Shown here in pieces: positions 18,649-27,642 of a DNA stretch of 30,506 bases. Every line of letters starts with the position of its first letter. Position 1 is the first letter of the stretch. The notes below the pieces were generated by a model that was given only the letters and a program-made list of their open reading frames with translations, ran no database searches and was not told where the DNA came from. The translations under genes were made by a program, and so were the position numbers. Source of the stretch: Pavlovales sp. CCMP2436 (Eukaryota > Haptophyta > Pavlovophyceae > Pavlovales); NCBI GenBank assembly GCA_026770615.1, contig MU631307.1, positions 777,804 through 808,309 on the forward strand. Direction: 5' to 3'.

Positions 18649-20054
18649 AGACGGGCCTCGTTCTCAACCTCAAGCGCAAGTTCGACGGCACCATTGACAA
18701 GTACAAGACTCGGTGCATCGCCAAGGGCTACGCGCAGCGCTTTGGCCTCGACTACAACGAGATGTTCTCCTCCGTCCTTCGCTACGACTCGGCCAAGCTC
18801 ATCATCGCACTCGCAGCCGCTCGCAGCGCACGCCTCTTCCACCTTGACTTCAAGACGGCGTACCTCAACGCGCCCCTCGACTACGACATCTACGTCGACC
18901 CTCCCTACTCGTACAAGATCAAAGGCAAGGGCGACATCGTTCTCAAACTCCTCAAATCGCTCTACGGGCTCAAGCAGTCCGGCCGCAACTGGCGGCAGCT
19001 AATCGACAACTGGCTCATCGACTTCGGCTTCACGCAGTCGCGCCAGGACCTGTGCGTGTACACACTTCACCATGACGACGGCCACTTGTCGCTCGGTATC
19101 TACGTCGACGACCTCTTGATCGCCGACTTCTCGCTCAAACCCGACGTCCGTGACAAGTTCCTCACCTCGATCACCACGGCCTTCAAGACGACGCTCAGCG
19201 ACGACATCGACTCCTTCCTGTCCATGAAGCTGACGTGCTCCGACCTCGGCATCAAGGTGACCATCTCGCGCGCCATCCTCGAACTCTTAGAGCGGACCGG
19301 CATGCTGAACGCGCACCCCGTTGACACGCCGATGGCAGAAGACCTGTACCTCACCATCTCCTCGGACTCGGAGCTCCTCGACCAAGACGGCGCCACGGAG
19401 TACCGCTCAATCGTCGGCGCGCTCATCCACATCTCGCACTTCCGCCTGGATATCATGTACGCCATGGGCACGCTCACGCACTTTATGAGCCGCCCCGGCG
19501 AGACGCACATGACCGCGGCCAAGCGCATCCTCCGCTACCTCGCTGGGACGCCCGACCTCGGCTTCAACTTCAAGGCCAACGTCGAGCTCAACTTCACCGC
19601 CTTCGTCGACGCTGACTACGCCAACTGCATCGACACGCGCAAGTCCGTCTCCGGCTTTATCACGCAGGTAGGAGGCGGCACCGTCTCAGCCCGGCGCGAG
19701 AAGCTGAGCGTCGTCACGCTCAGCTCGGCTGAGGCTGAGTACGTCGCGGTCACCTCCGTCTCCAAGGAGATCATCGCAATGCGCCAGCTCCTCGCCGACC
19801 TCGGCTTCCCGCAAACTACTGCCACGCCCGTCGGCGAGGACAACGTTTCGTGCATCAACTTGTCCAAGAACGACATCGTGCACCGCCGGACCAAGCACGT
19901 GGACATCAAATTCCACTGGATCCGCGACCTCGTCAAGAACGGCACCATCAAGCTGTTTTTCATCAGCGGTCTCGACAACGTCGCCGACATCATGACCAAG
20001 CCCCTTGGCCCCAAGCTCTTCCTTCAACACCGCCGCACGCTCCTCGGCATGTAG
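18609..20054 (+). CDS. Reverse transcriptase and RNase H of the inner copia element
   Basis: An uninterrupted frame, read from the frameshift point near 18610 to TAG at 20052-20054, makes cDNA from the element's RNA and removes the RNA strand. Visible in order: KYKTRCIAKGYAQRFGLDYN, FHLDFKTAYLNAPL (first catalytic Asp), LYGLKQSGRNW, and YVDD at 19101-19112 (catalytic pair). The connection follows with IVGALIHISHFRLDIMYAMG. RNase H shows FVDADYAN, LSSAEAEYVAV, a third acidic residue in VGEDNVSCINL, and the typical end TKHVDIKFHWIRDLV and ADIMTKPLG. All catalytic residues are present. A separate start is unlikely; it is the C-terminal part of a Gag-Pol polyprotein now split by frameshifts. Confidence 0.88.
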   Translation: MVEIPRRPGMKVLKTGLVLNLKRKFDGTIDKYKTRCIAKGYAQRFGLDYNEMFSSVLRYDSAKLIIALAAARSARLFHLDFKTAYLNAPLDYDIYVDPPYSYKIKGKGDIVLKLLKSLYGLKQSGRNWRQLIDNWLIDFGFTQSRQDLCVYTLHHDDGHLSLGIYVDDLLIADFSLKPDVRDKFLTSITTAFKTTLSDDIDSFLSMKLTCSDLGIKVTISRAILELLERTGMLNAHPVDTPMAEDLYLTISSDSELLDQDGATEYRSIVGALIHISHFRLDIMYAMGTLTHFMSRPGETHMTAAKRILRYLAGTPDLGFNFKANVELNFTAFVDADYANCIDTRKSVSGFITQVGGGTVSARREKLSVVTLSSAEAEYVAVTSVSKEIIAMRQLLADLGFPQTTATPVGEDNVSCINLSKNDIVHRRTKHVDIKFHWIRDLVKNGTIKLFFISGLDNVADIMTKPLGPKLFLQHRRTLLGM

Positions 20055-20150
20055 ACGGCCACCATCGGTTTCTGGTAGAAGGAGGGGGTTTTCACCGACT
20101 ACAAGCTCAAGCTGTACCAGTTCCTTCAACCTGAACGTGATGACGTCCAG

Positions 20151-20162
20151 ATTGAGGGAGGG
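20151..20162 (+). promoter_or_regulatory. Polypurine tract of inner copia element
   Basis: The near-pure purine run gattgagggagg lies immediately before the TGTCGGGAGC start of the 3' LTR. This is the primer site for plus-strand DNA synthesis in LTR retrotransposons. Confidence 0.65.
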
Positions 20163-20471
20163 TGTCGGGAGCCCAAGTGTTTTACACACTTTGGCTCTGT
20201 CCTGTTTACCATCGGACTGCCCGGATTTTAATATCCCGGGCTCAGCTGCCGTCTCGAGTGCTCTACGGCTGCTCTCGACGCCTCTTCAGCTCTCTTGTCA
20301 GGGTCTCTTACTTACTAAGAGACCTTGTGACACAGCTTCAGACCACCTGCTCTGTGTCGTATCGCCCTACGCTTCTTTGCTGTTCCTGCCCTCTCGTTAG
20401 CCGCTTCACCTCGACTCGGACTCGACCCCCCCTAACTCTCGCTGCAGACCTCGCACTCTCGCATCCTAACA
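20163..20471 (+). repeat. 3' LTR of inner copia element (309 bp)
   Basis: Begins TGTCGGGAGCCCAAGTG and ends CATCCTAACA, with TG...CA ends. It follows a polypurine tract and stands exactly where the outer element's reading frame resumes at 20472 (frame 2, as in the outer gag). The 5 bp after it are GAATC. The matching left duplication cannot be checked because the 5' side is deleted. Confidence 0.75.
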
Positions 20472-20860
20472 GAATCCTGGAGATTAAGGAGAAAGGCATG
20501 CTCTTGATGGACCTGAAATGCGCGCGCACAGGCATCACGCATGCAGTGCGCATGCTCTTCTGGGCAGCTCCGAGCATGGAGATGCCCCTCCTTGCCGTGC
20601 AAGCTTTCACGGCCGAGGACATCACAGTCGCTTTCAAGCCGACGGGGGCGACAGTGGACTTCTCCAAGCAGGGAGGAGTAGTGATGGGCTTGGACGAGCA
20701 GTCAATGATGCAGGCCACCATCCACATGCCGGGAGACCAGCTCCCGCCTCGGCACTACTCTGCACGTGACCATGGGGCAGCCCTCCTCAGCTGGGAAGGG
20801 ATACGCCGCCTACACCACCACTGCCAAGCCGCAGGGGGGGTACGGCGGAAGAGGCGTCGG
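20472..20860 (+). pseudogene. Protease remnant of the outer copia element
   Basis: Directly after the inner LTR the frame used by the outer gag resumes: LEIKEKGMLLMDLKCARTGI, then RMLFWAAPSMEMPLLAVQAF, then DITVAFKPTGATVDF. The pattern of short beta strands with a VLYVP..NLLSV-like block matches the C-terminal half of copia proteases. The DSG/DTG active site should lie upstream and is missing, lost with the inner insertion or deletion. Confidence 0.55.
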
Positions 20861-22753
20861 TGGCGACGCTACCACCTGAGGCCGTGGCTTCGCCAGAGGC
20901 ACCACGGGCAGAGGCAACCAGGGAGGGCGGGGCGTGCAGTCGAGGGCGCCGTCTCAGCCGATCTTCGACCGCCTGGGGAAGAGGACACACGCGGACCTCC
21001 ACCCAAACGCCTAAGGCCCACGTCTGGCGCCGAGCTGGAGGCATTGTCCAGTTGCAAGTTTGCGGCGAAAGACGACTGGCTGGCTCTTATGTCGAAGAGA
21101 TTGAGCATAGTGAACAAGAAGTTGCTTCAACGCTCGCTCTTGAGCGGGTCTGTCCTAGACATGGACAGCAGACAGCCACGGCAGACTGCTCTCAGCACAT
21201 TGACTGACGCGCACATGCGAAAGTCAATCTTCTCTGTACCTATGCCTAGGGCGGAACTACCGGGTCAGATAACTCATTTAGATATCTTAACGATAATCAA
21301 AAGTGAACCTGCCCGTCGGCACCGATGGGAGTTCCCTAGAGATGCGATATGGCCTCGTCTGTCTAGACGACGCTTCGAACCGGGGTTGGATTTACGTCGG
21401 AAAACATATGAGGAGGATTGCACGTCTGCTACGACTGTGGTTCCTGGAGCTTGGCACCCACGCTAACTTGGGCGCACACCTCCTTCTCGGCCCGGGTTTT
21501 GGGCAACGGAGAATTCATACGGATGGAGGCACGAACCTCAACTCGAAGAACATTGATGATCTCTTGACTGAGTTCGGATTGTCAGCGAATGTAATCTTAG
21601 CGCACGACACGCCGGAATCCAACGACAAGGTCAAGCACTACATCGGGACCCTCTCGGTAGATACGAGAGCAATCCTGGCCATGTCCAAGGTGTCAAACAG
21701 GCACTGGCACTGGGCGATGCGATATGCCTGCGTAGCTCGCAACATGCTCGCATCAGAGCAGATCGTACGAGACAACGTCCGCATCTGGATCTCGCCACAT
21801 GAGAGTTTCTTCGGCAGACGACCGACAGCTAAATACCTAGCCGTTATCGGAGCTCCATGCAGGATGCTCCTCATCGGCCCGGCCCGAAAGAAGAGCGGCA
21901 AGCTCGGCCTCCCGATGGAACGGGGAGTCATTCTGGGCTACGGAGGGGATGGCGTGCAATATGGAGATTCCATGCGTTTGGTCCTTGGGTACATCGTCCT
22001 CTTAGCAGACAGCACGATGAACTTATCTTGGCACGTACAGATCAACGAGAGAGAGCTGGTCGCGGGGGGGATACACACTCCTTGGAGGGTGAACATTAAC
22101 TCGTTCGAGGGGATCTCGAGCGAGAAGAGGAGCGACTAAGCTCCCATCCCGCACGACTCCAACAAGCAGGTCAAAACGACCACCGGCAAGCCTGTGACAG
22201 CCACCGACAAAGGCTCCGCCCCCGATGACAGACCAATCCTCTACTCGGATGACGATTCGAGCACGAGTGGTAAGGACACGGAGGAGGAACTGGACCGTCG
22301 TGATGGCCTCACAAGCGTGCGAGCAAGAATGTTGTAGAGAGAGAAGGAGACGGGCCTCGTCGAGGCGAACCCGATCCAAGCTCTGCCCAAGGGGCACGAC
22401 CCCCTGAGGCAGGACAGGGCTTCGAGGAGCAAGGCCAAGACCACTGAGCTGGCGTCTGCCCGAGCGGCAATAGGCATCACGCACAAGGGGGTCCCGATCA
22501 CCCTCCCGCGCAACTTCCGCAAGGCGAGAGCATCGCCCAACGCTGACAAGTGGCGTGAGGCGATGGAGTCCAACCTGGTAGCGCATCGAGACCTCAACAC
22601 CTTCAACGAAGAGGTGGTGAAGGCTGGTACCAGAGTACTGCCGTCACAATGAGTCTACGAGGCCAAGTCGGACAAGACGAGTGAGATCACCCGTTGGAAG
22701 GCACGCATGGTGGTGATCGGCAACTACCAGCGTGAGGGAATTGACAACTCGGA
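20861..22753 (+). pseudogene. Integrase and N-terminal RT of the outer copia element, catalytically dead
   Basis: The pre-integrase region (KRLSIVNKKLLQRSLLSGSV, ~21090) lacks recognisable HHCC ligands. After a frameshift near 21300, the integrase core reads YGLVCLDDASNRGWIYVGKH and IHTDGGTNLNSKN. The position of the catalytic Glu (usually SNGVAER) reads SNDKVKHY, so it is lost. HESFFGRRPTAKYLAVIGAP and GVILGYGG mark the C-terminal part. The same frame goes on through TAA 22137-22139, TAG 22335-22337 and TGA 22650-22652. The TGA stands where copia RTs have a conserved Trp before VYEAK. It then reads KARMVVIGNYQREGIDNSE, typical of the RT fingers. Confidence 0.75.
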
Positions 22754-24133
22754 GTGTTCTCTCTCACCATCAGGAGCGAGCAAGTTCGTCTTCTCCTGGC
22801 GATTGGTGCCAAGATGGACGGCAAGCGCCGACCCAATCTGAAGCACGCCGAGGTGAAGATCTTCTGGAAAGGAGATGTCTCGGACGCCTACCTGACGTTC
22901 AACCTTGAGGAGGGAGACCGCCCTCTCTTCGCCCTGCCAGCTGGCTATGTGGCGCAGACGACGGCCCTGTCGGGGTACATCGTCGTTGCTGAGGCCATCA
23001 AAGCACAGATGGGCCTGAAACAGTCGGGCCGCGCATGGTACCGACACCATCAAGCACGCTTGCTTGAACGCGGATTCGTGCCCTGTGAGGGCGCACCGTG
23101 TATTTTCACCAAGATTGCACCGTGTGGAGGCGTGATCATCGTCAGCAACTTCGTACACGACCTACTTTTGCTCAACCTGACGGGTAATCCGAAGGCAATC
23201 GACGAGCTCGCGGCAGACCTCGCGAAGCACTACACCTTATAGGTGCAGGACGAGATTGGGAAGGTCCTGGGCGCACAGTTCGAGTACACCCCCAGAGGGA
23301 TGTACATGCACCTAGAGACTTATCTCAGGGGGATCCTCGAAAGATTCGGCATGGCCGACAGCAAGTCGGCCCGGACGCCGGAGACCGAGAAGGACAACTT
23401 CGCCAAGCCTGATGAGCAGTTGCTCAACAAGAAAGACCTGAAGATGTACCAGGAGATCACGGGCGCGATCATGTTCGCCATGACGATCTGCCGACCCGAC
23501 CTGGCGCACGCCACCAACTCGCTGGCAAGGCGAATGAGCACACCAAGGGTGTGCGATATGCTCGGCGCCAAGCGGGTGCTGAGGTACCTGAAGGGCACCC
23601 TACGCCTAGGACTGCTCTTCCGCTGCGAATCGGACAGTGTACATCCTGGCCTCTCGACGTTTGCTGACGCCGACTGGGCCAACAACAGAGTGGAGCGGCG
23701 CTCCACGACAGGGTACATAGTTATGTACAACGGCACGCCCATCGCGTGGCACTCAAGCCTGCAGTTGGTCATTGCACTCTCGACTTGCGAGTCCAAGTAC
23801 ATCGCCCTCAGCGAGTGCTGCCGCGAGATGGCTTATCTTCGAGGGCTGGCATCTTTCCTCCATTAGCCGGAGACAGGCACCACCACCATCTACGAGGATA
23901 ACCAGGGCACGATCGACCTGGTCAAGAACCCGGTCCACCACAAACGATCGAAGCACATCGATGTGAAGTTTCACTACATCCGTGTGGCGCACGAGAATGG
24001 CTTGATCAAGGTCATAAAGGTCCACATCGATCTCAACAGCGCGGACATCATGACCAAGACGACCACGGCGACGATTTTTTATCGGCACGTCGACGTCATT
24101 ATGCACCATGTGGCTGGAGTCTCCACGCTGTGA
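22754..24133 (+). pseudogene. RT palm and RNase H of the outer copia element, mutated
   Basis: A one-base loss at about 22754 shifts the frame. Then come VFSLTIRSEQVRLLLAIGAK, WKGDVSDAYLTF and MGLKQSGRAWY. The catalytic YVDD motif reads FVHD (NFVHDLLLLNL, ~23146-23157): one of the two catalytic aspartates is histidine, so RT activity is not expected. A TAG follows at 23240-23242. The connection and RNase H (TFADADWANNR, STCESKYIALSECCREMAYL) continue to TAG 23864-23866. The same frame ends with YEDNQGTIDLVKNPVHHKRS, HIDVKFHYIRVAHENG and SADIMTK. Confidence 0.8.
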
Positions 24134-24145
24134 GTCGCGGGGGGG

Positions 24146-24465
24146 TGTTAGCACTCGTGTGCGCTCTTGAGCGTGGACGGATGTGTGTGAGTACTCGAGG
24201 GTACTCACAGGGGGTCTTATTGGATAGTTATCCTTTCCCCCATTGCGACGACACACTTCCGGTCGGCGGCATTCGTCGGCGGGGCTAAGAAGGCTCTTAA
24301 CTCAACCATCGGAAGTGGACTCATAGAGTCCAGGAAGAGTCCAGGATGAGAATGTTCTTAATTGTACCTAGAGTTTTTAGGGACCGCCCTATAAACTCGG
24401 TTACGTTTTAGGGACCGCTCCGTCCGTCTTTGCTTGTGCAAGTTTGTGCAACTGATTAGTTATCT
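24146..24465 (+). repeat. 3' LTR of outer copia element, left part
   Basis: Begins TGTTAGCACTCGTGTGCGCT after a G-run (24138-24145) that serves as the polypurine tract. It follows the 5' LTR closely until actgattagttatctg, where an insertion begins. It continues at 25681. Confidence 0.9.
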
Positions 24466-24741
24466 GGCCTATGGCTTCGGTCACTCCCGGTCAATCCGCA
24501 AGTGGGGGACGACCATCCTGAGCACTGTGCGCCTCCATGATTGAAGACTGAGCTCGATCTAGGCTTGCTGGATTTGTCTTGGAGAGTTCTATTCTATACA
24601 TTTATAAGAAATTTGTGAATTTTGATGCGTAGGGTAGTAAATCAGTCACAAACAAACAGGTCTATTTTAAAATGGGGGATTGGTGGATACAGTATTCAGC
24701 ACAACGAAGAAAAATATTAAAATGTGAGAAAATTTGGATGT

Positions 24742-25388
24742 AGTACAGACTCCGCGTCATCACGCCGGACGTCGTCGTGCGCGTCGACCCAGCGAGGGCT
24801 TGGCTGCAGCTAATAGAGGTTAAGACTATCGCATTCTGCTCAAGCTATTACACTGACAATAATGTTGCCCTCCCCCCCGGCGTCGCGCGCCGGGCAAAGT
24901 CCCTCGAGGCCGAGTATCTCAGGAAAGCTTGTGCCCAGGACAGGGTATTCGACCTCGCGCTACCCGGCCCCCACCTAAACGGCCCGAACGCCAGCATCGG
25001 CCCAATCGAGGCCAAGCTCAACACCGTCAAGCCGATCCGCGGGATCGTCATCGGCGCTTTTGGTGAGGTCAGCGCCGACACGCACTCGCTCGTCAAAGAA
25101 ATCGCGGCGCAGGGAGGCCGCAAGATGTACGCGCTGATGGGCGTGAGTCCGATGGAGGCGGCCGCGCGCATCAAGAAGCAGCTCATCGACACGATCGGTA
25201 CGATCGCGGCACGCGGCCATGCGCAGCTGCTGCTCGCGCGCTTGAGCGCGCTGGCCCCGATCGCTGCCCAGCGTGGGAACACGACAAACAGCAACCAGCA
25301 GATCATCTCCCTAAACGCCCTTGCCCGGGCACACTACCGGAGATCCATCGGCACGCGCGGTGGCACCCAAGCCAGCGCAGCCGACTAA
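24742..25388 (+). pseudogene. C-terminal part of LINE-like ORF with PD-(D/E)XK nuclease-like motif
   Basis: The frame opens after TAG 24741-24743 without its own start (YRLRVITPDVVVRVDP) and ends at TAA 25386-25388. TPDVVV, then sixteen residues later LIEVKT, gives a P-D...E-x-K arrangement as in PD-(D/E)XK endonucleases. Such a restriction-like nuclease is known at the C-terminus of some non-LTR retrotransposons after the reverse transcriptase. GPIEAKLNTVKPIRGIVIGA, FGEVSADTHSLVKEIAAQGG and ARGHAQLLLARLSALAP recall a family that is repeated in many algal genomes; this is from memory, not a search. No RT domain is present, so it is a 5'-truncated remnant. Three other copies of its 3' end are in this window. 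Confidence 0.6.
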
Positions 25389-25490
25389 GGCACGCAGCAG
25401 GCAATGGGCGACGCAGCGCTCAGACCAGCAAAATATTCAGAACAGTCAGACGCCAGCTTGAATCCCTATCAGTCAATATATATAGTAATA
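25389..25490 (+). mobile_element. 3' tail of the LINE-like element in the TIR element
   Basis: The tail block GCACGCAGCAGGCAATGGGC, then TCAGACGCCAGCTTGAATCC, then CTATCAGTCAATATATATAG. The last shared base is around 25470. After it the sequence belongs to the enclosing TIR element. Confidence 0.6.
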
Positions 25491-25680
25491 GCATTTTGAA
25501 TTTTTCGTTTGTGATTTTAAGAGACAAGTTAGTTATTGGGCGTCCATTTTTATAAAAAGTTAGATACGAATCTACTGCAGATACACATATTTAAGAAATT
25601 ACTGGCCACACTTCGTTGTCGTCTTCGGCGAAGCACTCAGGATGGTCGTCCTCTGACCGGGGGTGACCTGAGCTATAGCC

Positions 25681-25777
25681 TCTGCCGCAGGGCGCCTCGA
25701 GCTCGAGCCGCGCACCTATACTCAGCAGATACCGTAACTGGCCTACTGTGTGATGCCGATAGAAGTATATTCTAACA
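25681..25777 (+). repeat. 3' LTR of outer copia element, right part
   Basis: tctgccgcagggcgcctcga to agaagtatattctaaca matches 13108-13211. It is followed by the target duplication CTATC at 25778-25782. Confidence 0.9.
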
Positions 25778-25782
25778 CTATC

Positions 25783-26580
25783 ATCGTAGAGGGGGGAGGA
25801 GGGTTTACAAAACGACGTGCGTATTAGACTATATTAACATAATTCCGGTGCACGGTATTATCCTCTCGATCCGAGTATCTCTCTTCAATGTGCTCGCCGC
25901 TTGGTACAGAGGCCCGCGCACGGGGGAAGGTGGGTCTATCCCCCGGGTAACACCGATTTTTGGTCTGCCCGAGGTGTGCCCTACCCCGGGTATCACCGTC
26001 GGGTTCCGTGCCCCAGGCCACCCCGCCTAGGTGCGGGCTAACACCACGGCGGTTCACGCCCCGGGGCAGTTAATAACTCGCTCCTAATGTTTTACTACGC
26101 GGCCGAATAAACAATAAAGAAGTTATTAGTACTACTATAGTGCACGGCCGCTTCTCGCTGCGCTGCCTGCGGTGATTAATATAATCGCTACACTGCCCAC
26201 CGCACTGTTAGATCCAGGTACTGGTGCAAGAGGAACTACATGGGATGAGTTGTAAAACACATGTTTTAATTCATTGTAAAACAAATTAGGATAGCTGGCC
26301 CCACCCCGGGTTTATCACCAAGACCTGCCGGCCCGAGGTTGGGTTATTACGACCGCTGGAAACCCGGCCCTACCCGGGGTCAACACATCGATACTTACCC
26401 GGGGCCGCGGGTAGAAGACCAACAGTATCCCCGCTGAGTGCGGGCCACTGTACCGGGCACACAAGCCACTTCCGTCGTTTTTGTTTACGGAAACGGCGGG
26501 CGCCCGGAAAAGTTCCAAAGAGTATCAAAAAGTAACTGCTTATTTTTTTTAAATATAATACGGTGAAAGTAGTTACTGGA
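25783..26580. repeat. Unassigned DNA with degenerate CCCGGGT...ACACC repeats
   Basis: No gene. The motif CCCGGGTAACACC (25942) recurs as CCCCGGGTATCACC (25984), GCGGGCTAACACC (26033), CCCCGGGTTTATCACC (26304), TACCCGGGGTCAACAC (26371) and ACCCGGGGCCGCGGG (26397), at irregular 30-50 bp steps with a gap between. These may be a worn tandem repeat or a structured RNA. 26240-26290 is AT-rich with an inverted ttgtaaaacacatgttttaa. Confidence 0.4.
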
Positions 26581-27562
26581 TGGCGACTGTGTCTGCGCGG
26601 CAGCAGCAATTGCGTGGGCGCCGGATCCTCGGGGGCTGCAAGCGCGCGCCCCCTTTACCCCAAGCGCCCGCGGTTTTGCAATCGGATGCCGAGCAGGCAC
26701 GGCAGCACCTGAGAGGGCAACTGCGCGCCAGTCTGTCGGTAGCGCGACAGCCCGTAGCGCGTGCACCGCTCAGCGACGAGGCTGCGCACTCGCGCCCTGC
26801 GGAGTTTTTCTGCAAGTCCGGCCAGTGCGAGTCCGGGAGATTTGCCGCGATTTCGGGAACGGCGAGTTGTCAGCGGTGGGCTCTTCGGCAAGAGCCCGCC
26901 GAGTGTCGCGCTCGGGATCCGCCTCGGACACCCCGGAGCCTGGTTCACAACATCTGGGGGGCAAGAGCCAAGTTGTGCGTGCTCGAACGGCGCGCAAAAA
27001 AAGAGTCTGCCCCAGAGGCTGCGCATTTGCTCCGGACTGAATAGCAGGCTCGGCGAGCTTGCTCGAGTGTGCAGGCCCGGGTACACTCCGCCAGCGGGCG
27101 AGCAACCCTGCGCTTGGGCGTAGAGCTCCGCGCCTGCTTTTAAAGCGAGCCTGGGGTTCCGCGGGTCTCAGAGTCTGGGAGGCGAGGGGACATGCCGCCT
27201 GCTTTGAAAGCAGGCTGCATTCCCCATGCCCCCCGGACACGTCATGGCGCGGCTGCGAGTCCGGGAGCGAGTCCGGGAGAGCGTCCGGGGCTCTCTCCCG
27301 GACATGTCCGGGGCCCCATCCCGGACGCACGGCCAAGTCCGGCGCGAGGCAGGACGAGGAGGCAGGACGAGGAGGCAGAGGAGGAGGCGGGCGGGCCTGC
27401 GCTTGCGCCTGGGCGCGGGGCGCGGCTCGAGGCTTGCCAACGAAGATCGGGGCAGCGGCGGCTTGGGCTGTGGCGGCGGCGGCGGCGAGAGCGGCGATGG
27501 CTGGATTGGCAGCGGTAATGGCGGCGGCGACGGTGGCGACACCGGGGCGGCGGCTGTAGAGA
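26581..27562. other. GC-rich unassigned DNA with hairpins
   Basis: Open frames of 100-300 codons exist on both strands at once, which GC-rich DNA produces easily, and none looks like a folded protein. GTCCGGGAGAG (27271-27281) and CTCTCCCGGAC (27293-27303) form an 11-bp hairpin inside a set of repeated gtccggg units (27259-27340). GGCGGC-type repeats lie at 27470-27560. Confidence 0.35.
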
Positions 27563-27605
27563 GATATACATATATAGATATACATGTAGATATACATGTA
27601 TATAT

Positions 27606-27637
<32 letters not shown>
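27563..27637. repeat. TA-rich microsatellite
   Basis: gatatacatatatagatata, then catgtagatatacatgtata, then (ta)n to 27636. Simple sequence. The run of Tyr-Ile codons in a minus-strand frame is an artefact of it. Confidence 0.9.

Positions 27638-27640
<3 letters not shown>

Positions 27641-27642
<2 letters not shown>

Larger units (their letters stand above)
15261..20471 (+). mobile_element. Ty1/copia retrotransposon (inner), 5' truncated
   Basis: A second, more GC3-rich copia element lies inside the outer one in the same orientation. Gag, protease, integrase, reverse transcriptase and RNase H follow in copia order, then a polypurine tract (attgagggaggg) and a 3' LTR. No 5' LTR copy was found; the left edge is a truncated MITE. 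It is broken by frameshifts near 15775, 15870, 15910, 17715 and 18610 and by a single UAG at 16668. The reverse transcriptase/RNase H part is intact. Confidence 0.8.
24466..25680. mobile_element. TIR element inserted in the 3' LTR
   Basis: The left end reads GGCCTATGGCTTCGGTCACT, then CCCGGTCA, and later GGACGACCATCCTGAGCACT. The right end, reverse complemented, reads GGCTATAGCTCAGGTCACCC, then CCGGTCA and GGACGACCATCCTGAGTGC. These are imperfect terminal inverted repeats of about 50 bp. The LTR reads tatctg before and tctgccgc after, and the 5' LTR has a single atctgccgc, giving a 3-4 bp duplication (TCT or TCTG). It has no transposase frame; the only coding sequence inside is the LINE-like fragment. 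Confidence 0.75.
12790..25777 (+). mobile_element. Ty1/copia retrotransposon (outer), with nested insertions
   Basis: LTRs begin TGTTAG and end CTAACA. CTATC lies immediately before (12785-12789) and after (25778-25782), a perfect 5-bp target duplication. Its gag and the integrase to RNase H order (integrase before reverse transcriptase) define the Copia superfamily. A second copia element replaces the protease N-terminal region (about 15.26-20.47 kb), and a 1.2-kb TIR element with a LINE-like fragment splits the 3' LTR. The LTRs differ by many substitutions, so the insertion is not recent. Multiple stops and lost catalytic residues make it non-functional. Confidence 0.9.

Noticed and set aside
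14069..23866. Stop read-through or reassigned UAG/UGA codons in the outer copia element
   Set aside because: Stops of all three kinds occur (TGA 14069, TAG 14348, TAA 22137, TAG 22335, TGA 22650, TAG 23240) together with frameshifts and lost catalytic residues. At 22650 the expected Trp codon has become TGA. Simple decay explains this.
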